From Mesorhizobium sp. WSM4306 (GTDB lineage Bacteria > Pseudomonadota > Alphaproteobacteria > Rhizobiales > Rhizobiaceae), in NCBI RefSeq assembly GCF_007003975.1, contig NZ_VFTC01000007.1, positions 62,001 through 126,000 on the forward strand: 64,000 bases of DNA. Direction: 5' to 3'. Shown one piece after another: positions 45,848 through 59,146 of the stretch (position 1 is its first letter; each line of letters begins with the position of its first letter). Under the pieces are notes generated by a model, which saw only the letters and a list, made by a program, of their open reading frames with translations, ran no database searches and had not been told where the DNA came from. Both the position numbers and the translations under genes were made by a program.

Positions 45848-46897
45848 ATGCCGATGAAATCCTATTCGATCGCCCTGATCCCCGGTGACGGCATCGGAAG
45901 CGATGTGACCGCCGCCGCCTGGTCCGTGCTGGAGACCGCGGCCAGACACGCGGGCTTTGCCTTGACCGCAACCGAATTCCCCTGGTCCTGCAAATTCTAC
46001 AAGGATGCCGGCCGCATGATGCCGGAGGACGGCATCGAGACCTTGCGCGGCTTTGACGCCATCCTTCTCGGCGCCGTCGGCTGGCCGTCGGAGGTGCCTG
46101 ATTCGGTTTCCCTGCACGGCCTGCTGCTGCCGATCCGCAAGGCATTCGTGCAATATGCCAACATCCGGCCGCACCGCCTGCTGCCGGGCGTGTCAGGCCC
46201 GCTGCGGGCGGAAGGTTTCGACATATTGTGCATCCGTGAGAATACCGAAGGCGAATATTCGGGCGCCGGCGGGCGCCTGCATCAAGGCACGCTGGACGAG
46301 GTCGCCGTGGAGACCTCGATCTTCACCCGCGCCGGCGTTGAACGCATCCTGCGCTTCGGCTTCGAGCAGGCGCGGACCCGGCGCGGCAAACTTGCATCCG
46401 TCACCAAGTCCAACGCGCAGAAATACTCGATGGTGTTCTGGGACGAGATCACGCGAAAGCTGGCCGCGGAGTACCCTGACGTCGCCGTGACCAGCTATCA
46501 TGTCGATGCGCTCGCCGCGCGCATGATCATGGCGCCGGAGAGCCTCGACGTGGTCGTCGCTTCCAACCTGTTCGGCGACATCCTCACCGACATCGGCGCG
46601 GCGATCCAGGGCGGGCTTGGCTACGCCGCCTCCGCCAACATCAATCCCGACCGCTCGGCGCCGTCGATGTTCGAGCCGGTGCACGGCTCGGCGCCCGACA
46701 TCGCACATCTCGGCATCGCCAATCCGATCGCCACCATCTGGTCCGGCGCCATGATGCTCGATCATCTCGGCGAAAAAGCTGCCGCCGGCCGCGTCATGCA
46801 AGCGGTCGAAGCGACAACTGCGCGAGGCATTGGAACCACTCCGGGCAAAGACAGAACGGAAGCCATCACGGCCGCCGTCGTCGCAGCGCTCTCCTGA
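45848..46897 (+). CDS. Beta-decarboxylating dehydrogenase (tartrate/D-malate/isopropylmalate type)
   Basis: A 349-residue enzyme of the isocitrate/isopropylmalate dehydrogenase family. The NAD-site start IALIPGDGIGSDVTAAAW, the substrate loop RENTEGEYSGAGGR, VTKSNAQKYSMVFWDE and the metal-binding VVASNLFGDILTDIGAAIQGGLG are all present. The sequence is nearer TtuC/DmlA than LeuB. It oxidises and decarboxylates a 2-hydroxy diacid to a 2-oxo acid. Two aldehyde dehydrogenase genes flank it, so the substrate may be a hydroxy-diacid produced by one of them. Confidence 0.82.
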   Translation: MPMKSYSIALIPGDGIGSDVTAAAWSVLETAARHAGFALTATEFPWSCKFYKDAGRMMPEDGIETLRGFDAILLGAVGWPSEVPDSVSLHGLLLPIRKAFVQYANIRPHRLLPGVSGPLRAEGFDILCIRENTEGEYSGAGGRLHQGTLDEVAVETSIFTRAGVERILRFGFEQARTRRGKLASVTKSNAQKYSMVFWDEITRKLAAEYPDVAVTSYHVDALAARMIMAPESLDVVVASNLFGDILTDIGAAIQGGLGYAASANINPDRSAPSMFEPVHGSAPDIAHLGIANPIATIWSGAMMLDHLGEKAAAGRVMQAVEATTARGIGTTPGKDRTEAITAAVVAALS

Positions 46898-46914
46898 TTG
46901 CAAGGTCGTTTTCG

Positions 46915-48361
46915 ATGAAAAACCTGAAAGACAAAACTCTGTTCCGCGAAGCCGGCCTGATCGGCGGCGAATGGATCACAGCTGGTTCCGGCAGGACGGT
47001 CGACGTCGTCGATCCGGCGACCCAAGTTGCGATTGGCTCAGTGCCCGACATGGCCGGTCCGGAGACCCACGCGGCCATAAAGGCCGCGGCTTCCGCCTAT
47101 GGTGACTGGAAGAAGAAGACCAACGCCGAGCGGGCCGGCCTCCTGGAAGCCTGGCATGGCCTGATGCTTGCGCATCTGGACGATCTCGCGCTGATCCTGA
47201 CGACGGAACAGGGCAAGCCGCTGGACGAGGCCAAAGCCGAGATCCGCTACGGCGCATCCTTCGTCAAATGGTTCGCCGAGGAGGCGCGCCGCATCAACGG
47301 CCACACCATCCCCTCGCCGACGCCGGACCGGCGCATCATTGTGCTAAAGGAGCCGGTCGGGGTGTGCGGCATCATCACGCCGTGGAATTTTCCCAACGCG
47401 ATGATCACCCGCAAGGTCGCGCCGGCGCTGGCCGCCGGCTGCACTGTGGTGATCAAGCCGTCCGAGTTTACGCCCTATTCGGCGCTGGCGCTCGGCGTGC
47501 TGGCCGAACGGGCGGGCATCCCCGCCGGCGTCATCAACGTCGTCACCGGCATGCCGGCCGAGATCGGCAACGAGATCATGGCGAGCGAGACCGTTCGCAA
47601 GATCTCCTTCACCGGCTCGACGCGGGTCGGCTCGCTGCTGATGCGCGGCGCGGCGGACAGCGTGAAGCGGCTCAGTCTCGAACTCGGCGGCAACGCGCCG
47701 CTCATAGTCTTCGACGACGCCGATCTCGATCTCGCCGTAGAGGGCGCGCTTGTCTCGAAGTTCCGCAATGGCGGCCAGACCTGCGTCTGCGCCAACCGTA
47801 TTCTTGTCCAGGCTGGCGTCTATGACGCGTTCGCTGCGAAGCTCACTGCTCGAGTCAACGCCATGACGGTGGGGCCAGGCACGCAGCCCGGCGTCGCCAT
47901 CGGGCCGATGATCAACATGGCGGCGGTCGAGAAGATCAACCGCCATGTCAAGGACGCGCTCGCCAAAGGAGCTGCGATCATCACAACGAGGCCGGCGTTG
48001 CCGGAAGGTCCTCAGTATGTCGCGCCGCTGGTGCTGACCGGCGCCACAAAGGACATGCAGCTCGCTGGAGAGGAAACGTTCGGCCCGGTCGCGCCGCTGT
48101 TCCGGTTCGAGACGGAAGAGGAAGCGATCACGCTCGCCAACGGCACGCCCTACGGGCTTGCTTCCTATTTCTACACCGAGAACCTGAAACGCGCCTGGCG
48201 CGTCGGCGAGGCATTGGAGTTCGGCATGGTGGGGCTCAACACCGGCTCGGTCTCGATGGAAGTCGCCCCCTTCGGCGGCGTCAAGCAGTCCGGCCTCGGC
48301 CGTGAGGGTGCGCAGGCCGGCATCGAGGAATATCTCGAGATGAAGAGTTTCCACATGGGAA

Positions 48362-48375
<14 letters not shown>
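46915..48375 (+). CDS. Succinate-semialdehyde dehydrogenase-like (GabD family)
   Basis: A 486-residue aldehyde dehydrogenase with GabD-type sequence: [21 protein letters not shown] at the N-terminus, [38 protein letters not shown] with the catalytic Glu, and [11 protein letters not shown] with the catalytic Cys. GabD oxidises succinic semialdehyde to succinate. It is the last gene of the plus-strand run. Its final codons (IGSR-stop) are formed by an inverted copy of the adjacent heptamer repeat, so the C-terminus may have been altered by the repeat. Confidence 0.85.
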
Positions 48376-49748
<1,373 letters not shown>

Positions 49749-49764
49749 TGGCAATCCGCCTGTT

Positions 49765-50433
49765 TCAGAGACCGACTACGCCTGCAAGACCAGAAATGTC
49801 CGATATCTCGACATAGCCGTAATACGGGTTGGCCGGTTCGTGGCCGCGATTGACCCAGACCTTGTTCTTGATGCCGAGATCGTGTGCCGACATCAGGTCG
49901 TAGCGGAAAGAGGACGAGCAGTGAAGAACGTCATCCGGGCCGCAGCCCAGCATGTCGAACATGTATTCGAAGGCCTGGAAGCGCGGCTTGTAGGCCTGCG
50001 CCTGCTCGGCCGTGTAGACGGCATGGAACGGCGCGCCGAGCTTTTCGACATTGGACATGATCTGCGCGTTCATGGCGTTGGACAGGATGACCAGCGGAAT
50101 TTCCTTGGCGACCTTCGCCAGGCCCGCCGGGACGTCGGCGTGAGGTCCCCAGGTCGGCACGCGCTCATAGACCATCCTGGCGTCGTCCGGGCTGAAGGCG
50201 ACACCGTTGCGCTTGCAAGCGCGCTCGAGCGCATTGTGGACAATGTCGGCATAAGGCTTCCAGTCGCCCAGGATCTCGTCGAGCCGGTACGCCGCAAAAT
50301 TCTTGATGAACTCCTGCATGCGCGGCTCGTCGAGCCGGCTGCCGTAGAGATCGCGCGCCGCTTCCGCCATCTGGAAAAAGGTCAACGTGCCGTAGCAGTC
50401 GAAGGTGATGTATTTGGGCCTGAAGGAAGCCAT
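49765..50433 (-). CDS. Type II HAD hydrolase (2-haloacid dehalogenase-like)
   Basis: A 222-residue HAD-superfamily protein. The nucleophile Asp12 is in YITFDCYGTLTFF; motif II Ser is in VILSNAMN; SSSFRYDLMSAHDLGIKNKVWVNRG is the L-2-haloacid dehalogenase-type motif III/IV region. Such proteins hydrolyse a C-X or phosphate ester bond. The ATG at 50433 follows a GGAG. It is upstream of the oxidase gene on the same strand. A second gene of the same type lies at 53216-53938. True dehalogenase activity is not assured. Confidence 0.8.
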   Translation of the reverse strand: MASFRPKYITFDCYGTLTFFQMAEAARDLYGSRLDEPRMQEFIKNFAAYRLDEILGDWKPYADIVHNALERACKRNGVAFSPDDARMVYERVPTWGPHADVPAGLAKVAKEIPLVILSNAMNAQIMSNVEKLGAPFHAVYTAEQAQAYKPRFQAFEYMFDMLGCGPDDVLHCSSSFRYDLMSAHDLGIKNKVWVNRGHEPANPYYGYVEISDISGLAGVVGL

Positions 50434-50751
50434 GTCCGTCGATCTCCGGTGGAAGCACATCCGCGCTGGGATGTATTTCATCATAGAGCGGCAGGCGGCG
50501 ACCACCTGACCGAAATAGGCCTTCTGGAAGCAGAAAGTTCCGTATCCGCCATCCGGTTTGGCACGCTGTAGCATCTGGCGTGCCGATTGCGGCGCCGCGC
50601 GCGGCGTGAGGCGCACCCGCAGCGGACGGTGCCAGCACAAGATGCGGCGCACCGCTCGCGCTACGGCGAAAGATACTGTCGAAGCCAATGCCTTCAGATG
50701 ATCTGCGGCGCGCCGATGGTCGAAACTTGGCATCAGACGGAAGGGAAGCCT
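50434..50751. other. Divergent promoter region between HAD and GNAT genes
   Basis: A 318-bp gap that must carry promoters for the minus-strand HAD-oxidase pair and for the plus-strand GNAT-aminotransferase run. An open frame continues through it from the GNAT gene but lacks homology and ribosome sites. Confidence 0.45.
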
Positions 50752-51591
50752 ATGCAGCAGGGCGAGATCCAAATCCAGGCGTTCGGGCCAGACCATATCG
50801 AGGGCGCTGTGGCGCTTTCTCGCCAGGAGAACTGGCCGCATCGCCCGCAGGACTGGCAGATGGCGCTGCAGCTCTCGAGCGGGGCGGTCGCGCTCGATGA
50901 CCAGGGCCGCGTCACCGGAACCATCCTGGTAACGCCCTACGGCGCGGATTGCGCCATGATCAACATGGTGATCGTCGACAGGAACGTGCGCGGCAAAGGG
51001 CTCGGGCGCCGACTCATGAAACAGGCCTTTGACTTGGCAGGAGACCGCCCATTGCGGCTCGTCGCGACGACCGACGGCATGCCTCTCTATCAGAAACTGG
51101 GCTTTGTGCCCTCCGGCACGATCCTGCAGCACCAGGGCAAGGTTGCAGAGCTTGCTGCGCCCGAAGGTGTGGAAGCAGCAGGTGCCGACGATCTGCCGGA
51201 GATCAAGGCGCTGGACCGCGACGCCTATGGCGCCGACCGTGAAGCTCTAATCGATGCGCTGGCCGAGCGCGGCCAATTCGCCGTCATCCGCCGCGACGGC
51301 GCCATCGAGGCCTATGCCGCGATCCGCCCGTTCGGACGCGGCGAGGTGATTGGTCCGGTCATCGCGGGAAGTATCGACGAGGCGAAGGCCCTGATCGGCT
51401 TCTTCGCCGCCCCGCGCGCCGGCGCCTTTCTGCGGGTGGATACCGGCAGCGGGACCGGCATCGCCGGCTGGCTCGAGGAAATCGGCCTCACCCATGTCGG
51501 CGGCGGCGTAGCCATGGATCGTCCGCCCAAGACGATCGCGGAACAGGCCAGGCCAAAAGTCTACGCCCTCGCCAACCAGGCGCTAGGATAG
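50752..51591 (+). CDS. Two-domain GNAT acetyltransferase
   Basis: A 279-residue protein. The first GNAT domain contains the acetyl-CoA motif NVRGKGLGRRLMKQAF; the second half is a YitH/Acetyltransf_18-like domain. The start at 50752 has GGAAGGGAAG upstream. Its paralogue at 40645-41538 shares NWPHR/GWPHR-type N-terminal sequence and the ending RPKVYALANQALG. It lies 13 bp before a class III aminotransferase gene, so it may acetylate the same amine or its product; no substrate is known. Confidence 0.8.
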   Translation: MQQGEIQIQAFGPDHIEGAVALSRQENWPHRPQDWQMALQLSSGAVALDDQGRVTGTILVTPYGADCAMINMVIVDRNVRGKGLGRRLMKQAFDLAGDRPLRLVATTDGMPLYQKLGFVPSGTILQHQGKVAELAAPEGVEAAGADDLPEIKALDRDAYGADREALIDALAERGQFAVIRRDGAIEAYAAIRPFGRGEVIGPVIAGSIDEAKALIGFFAAPRAGAFLRVDTGSGTGIAGWLEEIGLTHVGGGVAMDRPPKTIAEQARPKVYALANQALG

Positions 51592-51604
51592 TCGGAGAAC
51601 AACA

Positions 51605-52978
51605 ATGCTCGCCAATTCCCTGATCGAACTCGATCGCGCCCATCTCATCCACCCGGTCTCTTCATACCGTGGTCATGAGGCACAGGGCGTGCGCGTGTTG
51701 AAATCGGCGAAGGGCGCGACCGTGACCGATGCGTCCGGCCGGCAACTTCTCGACGGTTTCGCGGGGCTGTGGTGTGTCAATGCTGGCTACGGCCATGACA
51801 GCATCGTCGAGGCAGCGGCCAAGCAGATGCGAGAGCTTCCCTACGCCACCGCCTATTTCGACCTCGGCTCGGAGCCGGCCATCCGCCTCGCCTCGGAGCT
51901 GGCCGAGCGCGCGCCAGGCGACCTCAACCACGTCTTTTTTACGCTTGGGGGGTCGGACGCGGTCGACAGCACGATCCGTTTCGTCCGCTACTACTGGAAT
52001 GCAAGGGGTGAGCCGAAACGCGATCAGTTCATTTCCATAGAACAGGGTTATCACGGCTCGTCGGTGGTCGGCGCGGGCCTGACCGCCCTGCCCGCCTTTC
52101 ACGCCGGCTTCGGCATTCCCTTCGAATGGCAGCACAAGATCCCCTCCCCCTATCCCTACCGCAACCCGGTCGGCCAGGACGGCAACGCGATCATCGCGGC
52201 ATCGCTCGCCGCGCTGAAGGCCAAGATCGAGGAGATCGGGCCGGAGCGGGTCGCCGCCTTCTATGCCGAGCCGATCCAGGGCTCGGGTGGCGTCATCGTT
52301 CCACCGAAAGGCTGGATCAAGGCGATACGCGAGCTCTGCCGGGAGTACGGCATCCTGTTCATCGCCGACGAGGTGATCACCGGTTTCGGCCGCACGGGGC
52401 CCTTGTTCGCCTGCACCGATGAGGACATCGTTCCCGATTTCATGACGACGGCGAAGGGTCTGACCTCGGGCTATGTTCCCATGGGCGCCGTGTTCATGGC
52501 CGATCATGTCTACGACGTCATCGCCGATGGCGCGGGCGCCTCGGCCGTCGGTCACGGCTACACCTATTCCGCCCATCCCGTCAGCGCCGCCGTCGCGCTC
52601 GAGGTGCTGAAGCTCTACGAAGACGGCCTTCTGGAGAATGGTATCAAGGCCGGCGCCCGCCTTATGGCAGGACTGGCAAGCCTGACCGACCACCCCCTCA
52701 TCGGCGACGTGCGCGGCCGCGGCATGCTTGCCGCGATCGAACTGGTGGTCGACAAACAGAAGAAGACGCCGTTTCCGGCGTCGGCCATGCCGGCGCGGCG
52801 GGTCTTCGACAGGGCGTGGGACAATGGCCTCATCATCCGTGCCTTTGCGCATGGGGTTATCGGCTATGCACCGCCGCTCTGCTGCACCGATGCCGACATC
52901 GATGCGATCATCGAGCGTACGCGCCGGACCCTCGACCAGACGCTGGACGATCCAGACGTCCGCCAGGCCCTGGCATGA
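51605..52978 (+). CDS. Class III PLP aminotransferase (SpuC/omega-amino acid:pyruvate type)
   Basis: A 457-residue class III aminotransferase. PLP residues are visible: Lys284 in TTAKGLTSGYVPMGA, Asp255 in LFIADEVITGFGRTG, and the GSDAVDS phosphate/ring region. Sequence blocks such as LLDGFAGLWCVNAGYGHD and HKIPSPYPYRNP are typical of putrescine/spermidine- or beta-alanine-pyruvate transaminases. It would convert a terminal amine to an aldehyde, a second way besides the oxidase to produce a substrate for the aldehyde dehydrogenases. Confidence 0.86.
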   Translation: MLANSLIELDRAHLIHPVSSYRGHEAQGVRVLKSAKGATVTDASGRQLLDGFAGLWCVNAGYGHDSIVEAAAKQMRELPYATAYFDLGSEPAIRLASELAERAPGDLNHVFFTLGGSDAVDSTIRFVRYYWNARGEPKRDQFISIEQGYHGSSVVGAGLTALPAFHAGFGIPFEWQHKIPSPYPYRNPVGQDGNAIIAASLAALKAKIEEIGPERVAAFYAEPIQGSGGVIVPPKGWIKAIRELCREYGILFIADEVITGFGRTGPLFACTDEDIVPDFMTTAKGLTSGYVPMGAVFMADHVYDVIADGAGASAVGHGYTYSAHPVSAAVALEVLKLYEDGLLENGIKAGARLMAGLASLTDHPLIGDVRGRGMLAAIELVVDKQKKTPFPASAMPARRVFDRAWDNGLIIRAFAHGVIGYAPPLCCTDADIDAIIERTRRTLDQTLDDPDVRQALA

Positions 52979-53215
52979 TGGCGGCGAAATATGTCGTGTC
53001 TCGAAATATCGCAGGGGCAGACGATTTCGCAATTTTGTGCCGCCTCCTTACGCCTTTTCGGCGAATCCAGCGCGGGGGAAGTGCCAGACTGCTGCGAAGA
53101 CAAGGCCAGAAAGCCCGGATTTACGGGCCTTCAAAAAGGGCCGACGCCCCGGACAGCACGGAATTTTGTTCTGTTCAACACGTGCAATTCGGCCGCATGC
53201 AGAGGAGACCCGGTC

Positions 53216-53938
53216 TTGGCCAGGGGCTTTAGCGAATTCAAATACATGACCTTCGATGTGGTCGGCACGCTGATCGACTTCGAAGGCGGGATCACGACCT
53301 GCCTGGCGGAAATTGCCGCCGAGGCCGGCGTTTCGATCGATGGCGAGGAGGCGCTGGCCCTTTACCGGCAGGCCCGCTACATGCCCGATGCGAGCCTGTT
53401 TCCCGACGATCTCGTGCGTGTCTACACGGTCATCGCACCGCGTCTCGGCCTGCCTCCCGAGGAGAAATACGGCATGCGCCTGCGGGACTCCGCTAGTGTC
53501 TGGCAAGGCTTTCCTGACAGCGCGGCGGCATTGGCGGACCTTGGGAAGTCGTACCGATTGATCGCCATGACCAATGCCCGGCGCTGGGCGCTCGACCATT
53601 TCGAGAAGCAGCTCGGCTCGCCCTTCTTCGCCACCTTTACGGCCGATGATACTGGCACCGAGAAACCGGACCCGGCCTTCTTCCGGAAGGTTTTCGATTT
53701 CGTGGCCTCCCGGGGCGACAGCAAGGACAACATCCTCCACGTGGCGCAAAGCCAGTACCACGATATCGGCATATCCCGGGCGCTTGGCATGACCAATTGC
53801 TGGATCGAGCGCCGGCATGCCCAGAAGGGTTACGGCGGCACGATCGAGCCCGAGCGTTTCACCGCGCCTGACTACCACTTCACGTCAATGGCGGCCCTTG
53901 CCGCCGCCGTGCGGGAAAGCCTGAAGCAACGAACCTGA
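53216..53938 (+). CDS. Type II HAD hydrolase (second copy)
   Basis: A 240-residue HAD protein. The nucleophile Asp14 is in YMTFDVVGTLIDFEGG; IAMTNARRW carries motif II and AQSQYHDIGISRALGMTNCWIERR the C-terminal motif. I chose a TTG start at 53216, 8 nt after AGAGGAG; the frame continues upstream for over 200 nt without homology or other ribosome site. It follows the aminotransferase after 237 bp and precedes the Dpp-type importer. It is only moderately like the first HAD protein. Substrate unknown. Confidence 0.78.
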   Translation: MARGFSEFKYMTFDVVGTLIDFEGGITTCLAEIAAEAGVSIDGEEALALYRQARYMPDASLFPDDLVRVYTVIAPRLGLPPEEKYGMRLRDSASVWQGFPDSAAALADLGKSYRLIAMTNARRWALDHFEKQLGSPFFATFTADDTGTEKPDPAFFRKVFDFVASRGDSKDNILHVAQSQYHDIGISRALGMTNCWIERRHAQKGYGGTIEPERFTAPDYHFTSMAALAAAVRESLKQRT

Positions 53939-54003
53939 GCCCAAGCCCGGAAAAGCCGCAGCAAGACGAGCAACCCGGAAAAACAAACAGAAAGGGGAAT
54001 GAT

Positions 54004-55614
54004 ATGACCGACAAAATCACGAACTGGACCAGCGCAGACGATGCCATGGTCGAAAACGCCATTCGGCGGGGCGCGAGCCGCCGCGAACTTCTCAAGATGC
54101 TGTTGGCCGGCGGCGCCGCGGTTGCCGCGGGCAGCCTGGTGCTCGGCCGCGCCACCCAGGCCGTCGCCGCCGAGCCGGTTTCCGGCGGAAATTTCAAGGC
54201 GGCCGGCTGGTCGTCATCGACCGCCGACACGCTCGATCCTGCAAAAGCGTCGCTCTCCACCGACTATGTGCGCTGCTGCTCGCTCTACAACCGCCTGACT
54301 TTCCTCGACAAGGATGGCGTCACGCAGATGGAGCTGGCCGAGAGCTTCGACAGCAAGGACGCCAAGACCTGGACCATTAAGCTGCGCAAGGGCGTCACGT
54401 TCCACGACGGCAAGGACCTCACCGCCGACGACGTCGTCTTCTCGCTGAAGCGTCATCTTGATCCGGCGGTCGGCTCCAAGGTCGCCAAGATCGCCGCCCA
54501 GATGTCCAGCTTCAAGGCGGTCGACAAATCGACCGTCGAAATCACGCTGGCCGACCCGAATGCCGACCTGCCGACCATCCTGGCGCTGCACCACTTCATG
54601 ATCGTCCAGGATGGCACCACGGACTTCTCCAAGGGCAATGGCACCGGCGCCTTCGTGCTGCAAACGTTCGAACCGGGCGTGCGTTCGGTGGTCACCAAGA
54701 ACAAGAACTACTGGAAGTCGGGCACGCCACATCTCGACTCCTTCGAGTTCATCGCCATCAGCGACGACAGCGCCCGCGTCAACGCTCTGCTTTCCGGCGA
54801 CATCAATTTTGCCGCCTCGATCAATCCGCGCGCGATGAAGCTCATCGGCGGCCAGCAAGGCTTCGAATTGTCGAAGACGACCTCGGGCAACTACACCGAC
54901 CTCAACATCCGGCTTGACATGGATCCAGGCAGCAAGGCCGACTTCGTTGCCGGCATGAAATACCTCGTCAACCGCGAGCAGATCGTCAAATCGGCATTGC
55001 GCGGCCTCGGCGAAATCGGCAACGACCAGCCTGTCTCGCCGGCAAACATCTTCCACAATGCCGACCTCAAACCGAAGGCTTTTGACCCGGACAAGGCGAA
55101 GTTCCACTTCCAAAAGGCGGGCCTGCTCGGACAGTCCATCCCGGTGGTCGCCTCCGATGCCGCGACGTCGTCGATCGACATGGCGGTGATCATCCAGGCC
55201 GCCGGTGCCGATATCGGCATGAAGCTCGATGTCCAGCGCGTGCCGTCCGACGGCTACTGGGACAATTACTGGCTCAAGGCGCCGGTCCATTTCGGCAACA
55301 TCAATCCGCGCCCGACGCCCGACATCCTGTTCTCGCTCCTCTACGCCTCCAACGCGCCCTGGAACGAAAGCCAGTACAAGTCCGAGAAGTTCGACAAGCT
55401 GCTGGTCGAGGCGCGCGGCTCGCTCGACCAGGCCAAGCGCAAGGAAATCTACGGCCAGATGCAGACCATGGTCTCCGAGGAGGCCGGCACCATCATCCCG
55501 GCCTACATTTCCAACGTGGATGCTCTCTCCAGCAAGGTGAAGGGTTTGGAGGCGAACCCGCTCGGTGGCATGATGGGCTACGCAATGGCGGAATATCTCT
55601 GGCTCGAAGCCTGA
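54004..55614 (+). CDS. Peptide/opine-type ABC substrate-binding protein (SBP_bac_5)
   Basis: A 536-residue periplasmic binding protein of the DppA/OppA family. The N-terminus has a twin-arginine motif SRRELLK (Arg26-Arg27) ahead of a hydrophobic stretch ending about residue 56 (AVAA), so export by the Tat route is likely. Conserved family blocks: LAESFDSKDAKTWTIKLRKGVTFHDGKDLTADDVVFSLKR. The GGGGAATGATATG start is good. It opens a four-gene importer operon that ends in a fused ATPase gene. The ligand is likely the compound degraded by the surrounding enzymes. Confidence 0.86.
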   Translation: MTDKITNWTSADDAMVENAIRRGASRRELLKMLLAGGAAVAAGSLVLGRATQAVAAEPVSGGNFKAAGWSSSTADTLDPAKASLSTDYVRCCSLYNRLTFLDKDGVTQMELAESFDSKDAKTWTIKLRKGVTFHDGKDLTADDVVFSLKRHLDPAVGSKVAKIAAQMSSFKAVDKSTVEITLADPNADLPTILALHHFMIVQDGTTDFSKGNGTGAFVLQTFEPGVRSVVTKNKNYWKSGTPHLDSFEFIAISDDSARVNALLSGDINFAASINPRAMKLIGGQQGFELSKTTSGNYTDLNIRLDMDPGSKADFVAGMKYLVNREQIVKSALRGLGEIGNDQPVSPANIFHNADLKPKAFDPDKAKFHFQKAGLLGQSIPVVASDAATSSIDMAVIIQAAGADIGMKLDVQRVPSDGYWDNYWLKAPVHFGNINPRPTPDILFSLLYASNAPWNESQYKSEKFDKLLVEARGSLDQAKRKEIYGQMQTMVSEEAGTIIPAYISNVDALSSKVKGLEANPLGGMMGYAMAEYLWLEA

Positions 55615-55622
55615 GAGGCGCC

Positions 55623-55647
55623 TGCCAGGGACCGTCGGTCCCTGGCA
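55623..55647. promoter_or_regulatory. Intercistronic hairpin after the Dpp-type binding-protein gene
   Basis: Perfect 11-bp stem TGCCAGGGACC/GGTCCCTGGCA with a 3-nt loop, 8 bp past the stop and before the permease gene. Fits an mRNA-stabilising, partly terminating element. Confidence 0.7.
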
Positions 55648-55695
55648 CCTATTGCGCAACATGGCTTGGCCGAACGCAACCGCAGGAGCGCTTCC

Positions 55696-56646
55696 ATGAC
55701 GTCTGGGGTTCTAAACCTCGTGCTGAAGCGGCTGGCGATCGCGGTCGTTACACTTCTGATCGTCCTTTTCGCCGTGTTTTTCGCCACCAGCATGCTGCCT
55801 GGCGACACCGCGTCGATCCTGCTCGGCCAGGCGGCTACACCCGAAGCCGTCGCCGGCCTGCGCGAGGCCATGCATCTCAACGATCCGGCAATCCTGCGCT
55901 TCCTGCGCTGGCTTCTCGGCCTGCTCCACGGCGATCTCGGCACTTCCTATGCCAACGAGATGCCGGTCACGGCGCTGATCGGCGGGCGCTTCGTCAACAC
56001 CATGGAGCTCGCCGGCATCACCACGCTGCTCTCGGTGCCCCTGGCGCTGACGCTCGGCATCACCGCCGCCATGCTGCGCGGTTCGCTCTACGACCGCACC
56101 GTCACCATTCTTGCGATCGGCGTCATCTCGGTGCCGGAATTCATGGTCGCGACCCTCGCGGTCCTGCTTTTCGCCGTTTATCTCAAATGGCTGCCGGCGC
56201 TGTCCTCGGTCAATGAGGCGCATACGCTGACCGATCTCGTGCGCATCTATGCCATGCCGGTGATCACGCTGACCTTCGTCATCTCGGCTCAGATGATCCG
56301 CATGACCCGCGCCGCGGTGATCGAAACGCTGTCCACGCCTTACGTCGAGATGGCGCTGCTCAAAGGCGCCTCACGCGGCCGCATGGTGCTCAAGCACGCA
56401 CTTCCCAATGCGCTCGGGCCGATCGTCAACGCGGTTGCGCTGTCGTTGTCCTATCTGGTCGGCGGCGTCATCATCGTGGAGACGATCTTCAACTATCCCG
56501 GCATCGCCAAGCTGATGGTCGATGCGGTCGCGACCCGCGACCTGCCGTTGATCCAGAGCTGCGCAATGATCTTCTGCCTCGGCTACCTCCTGCTCATCAC
56601 GATCGCCGACATCATCGCCATCATGTCCAACCCGAGGCTCAGATGA
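55696..56646 (+). CDS. DppB-type ABC permease
   Basis: A 316-residue inner-membrane permease (BPD_transp_1). It starts MTSGVLNLVLKRLAIAVVTLLIVLF, a first helix typical of DppB, and has the conserved loop EMALLKGASRGRMVLKHALPNALGPIVN. The ATG at 55696 has AGGAG upstream; a longer frame start is unsupported. It overlaps the next permease gene by 4 bp. With DppC- and ATPase-type partners it forms a complete peptide/opine importer. Confidence 0.87.
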   Translation: MTSGVLNLVLKRLAIAVVTLLIVLFAVFFATSMLPGDTASILLGQAATPEAVAGLREAMHLNDPAILRFLRWLLGLLHGDLGTSYANEMPVTALIGGRFVNTMELAGITTLLSVPLALTLGITAAMLRGSLYDRTVTILAIGVISVPEFMVATLAVLLFAVYLKWLPALSSVNEAHTLTDLVRIYAMPVITLTFVISAQMIRMTRAAVIETLSTPYVEMALLKGASRGRMVLKHALPNALGPIVNAVALSLSYLVGGVIIVETIFNYPGIAKLMVDAVATRDLPLIQSCAMIFCLGYLLLITIADIIAIMSNPRLR

Positions 56647-57490
56647 CGATGGCGCGCGTGGCAGCTTCCCGACGGTCCCTCCTGGGCCACAGCTACAATC
56701 TCGTGGGCGTCGTCGCCTCGCTGGTCATCCTGGCGTGGACGCTGATCGCCATCTTCGCGCCCACCATCATTCCCCATTCGATCGGCGACATCGTCGACGA
56801 CGATTATTTCGGCCCGATGCGACAGGGCCTATGGCTCGGCTCGGACTATCTGGGACGCGACATGCTCTCGCGGGTGCTGATGGGTGCGCGCTACACCGTC
56901 GGCATATCGCTCGCCGCCGTCTGTATCGCCTGCTTTTCTGGCGTCGTGCTGGGGATGATCGCGGCCGTCACCGGCGGCTGGCTCGACACCTGCCTCAGCC
57001 GCTTCCTCGACGCCATGAACTCCATCCCCAGCAAGCTGTTCGGCCTTGTGGTCGTTGCCGCGGTCGGCTCGTCGATCCCAGCGCTGATCCTGACGCTCGC
57101 CGTCATCTACATACCGGGCGCCTATCGCTTCGCGCGGGCGCTCGCCGTCAACATCAACACCATGGACTTCATGACCGTCGCTCGCGTCCGCGGCGAAAGC
57201 ACCGCCTATCTCATCGGATCAGAGATCCTGCCCAATATCATGCGCCCGGTGCTGGCCGACTTCGGCCTGCGCTTCGTCTTCATCGTGCTCTTGCTGTCCG
57301 GCCTGTCCTTCCTCGGGCTCGGCCTGCAGCCGCCGCTCGCCGACTGGGGCGCGCTGGTGCGCGAGAACATAGGCGGCCTGCCCTTCGCGGCTCCCGCTGT
57401 CATCGTTCCCTCGCTGGCGATCGCCAGCCTCACCATCAGCGTCAACCTGCTGATCGACAACCTGCCGCAGAAGATCAGGGACAGGGACGC

Positions 57491-57494
<4 letters not shown>
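56643..57494 (+). CDS. DppC-type ABC permease
   Basis: A 283-residue permease. An N-terminal helix (about residues 20-40, VGVVASLVILAWTLIAIFAP) is followed by the periplasmic loop and the transmembrane domain, with the EAA loop FMTVARVRGESTAYLIGSEILPNIMRPVLADF. ATGA overlaps on both sides couple it to DppB and to the ATPase. A longer frame in another phase covers this gene, but the DppC reading is the one with homology. Confidence 0.87.

Positions 57495-59145
<1,651 letters not shown>

Positions 59146-59146
<1 letters not shown>

Noticed and set aside
52985..53009. Direct repeat CGAAATAT (two copies, 17-bp spacing) after the aminotransferase gene
   Set aside because: Short and without a clear link to any regulator here; may be chance.
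56735..57490. Extension of the fused ATPase through the DppC gene
   Set aside because: DppC is coded in another phase with clear homology; the ATPase starts at 57491 with ATGA coupling.
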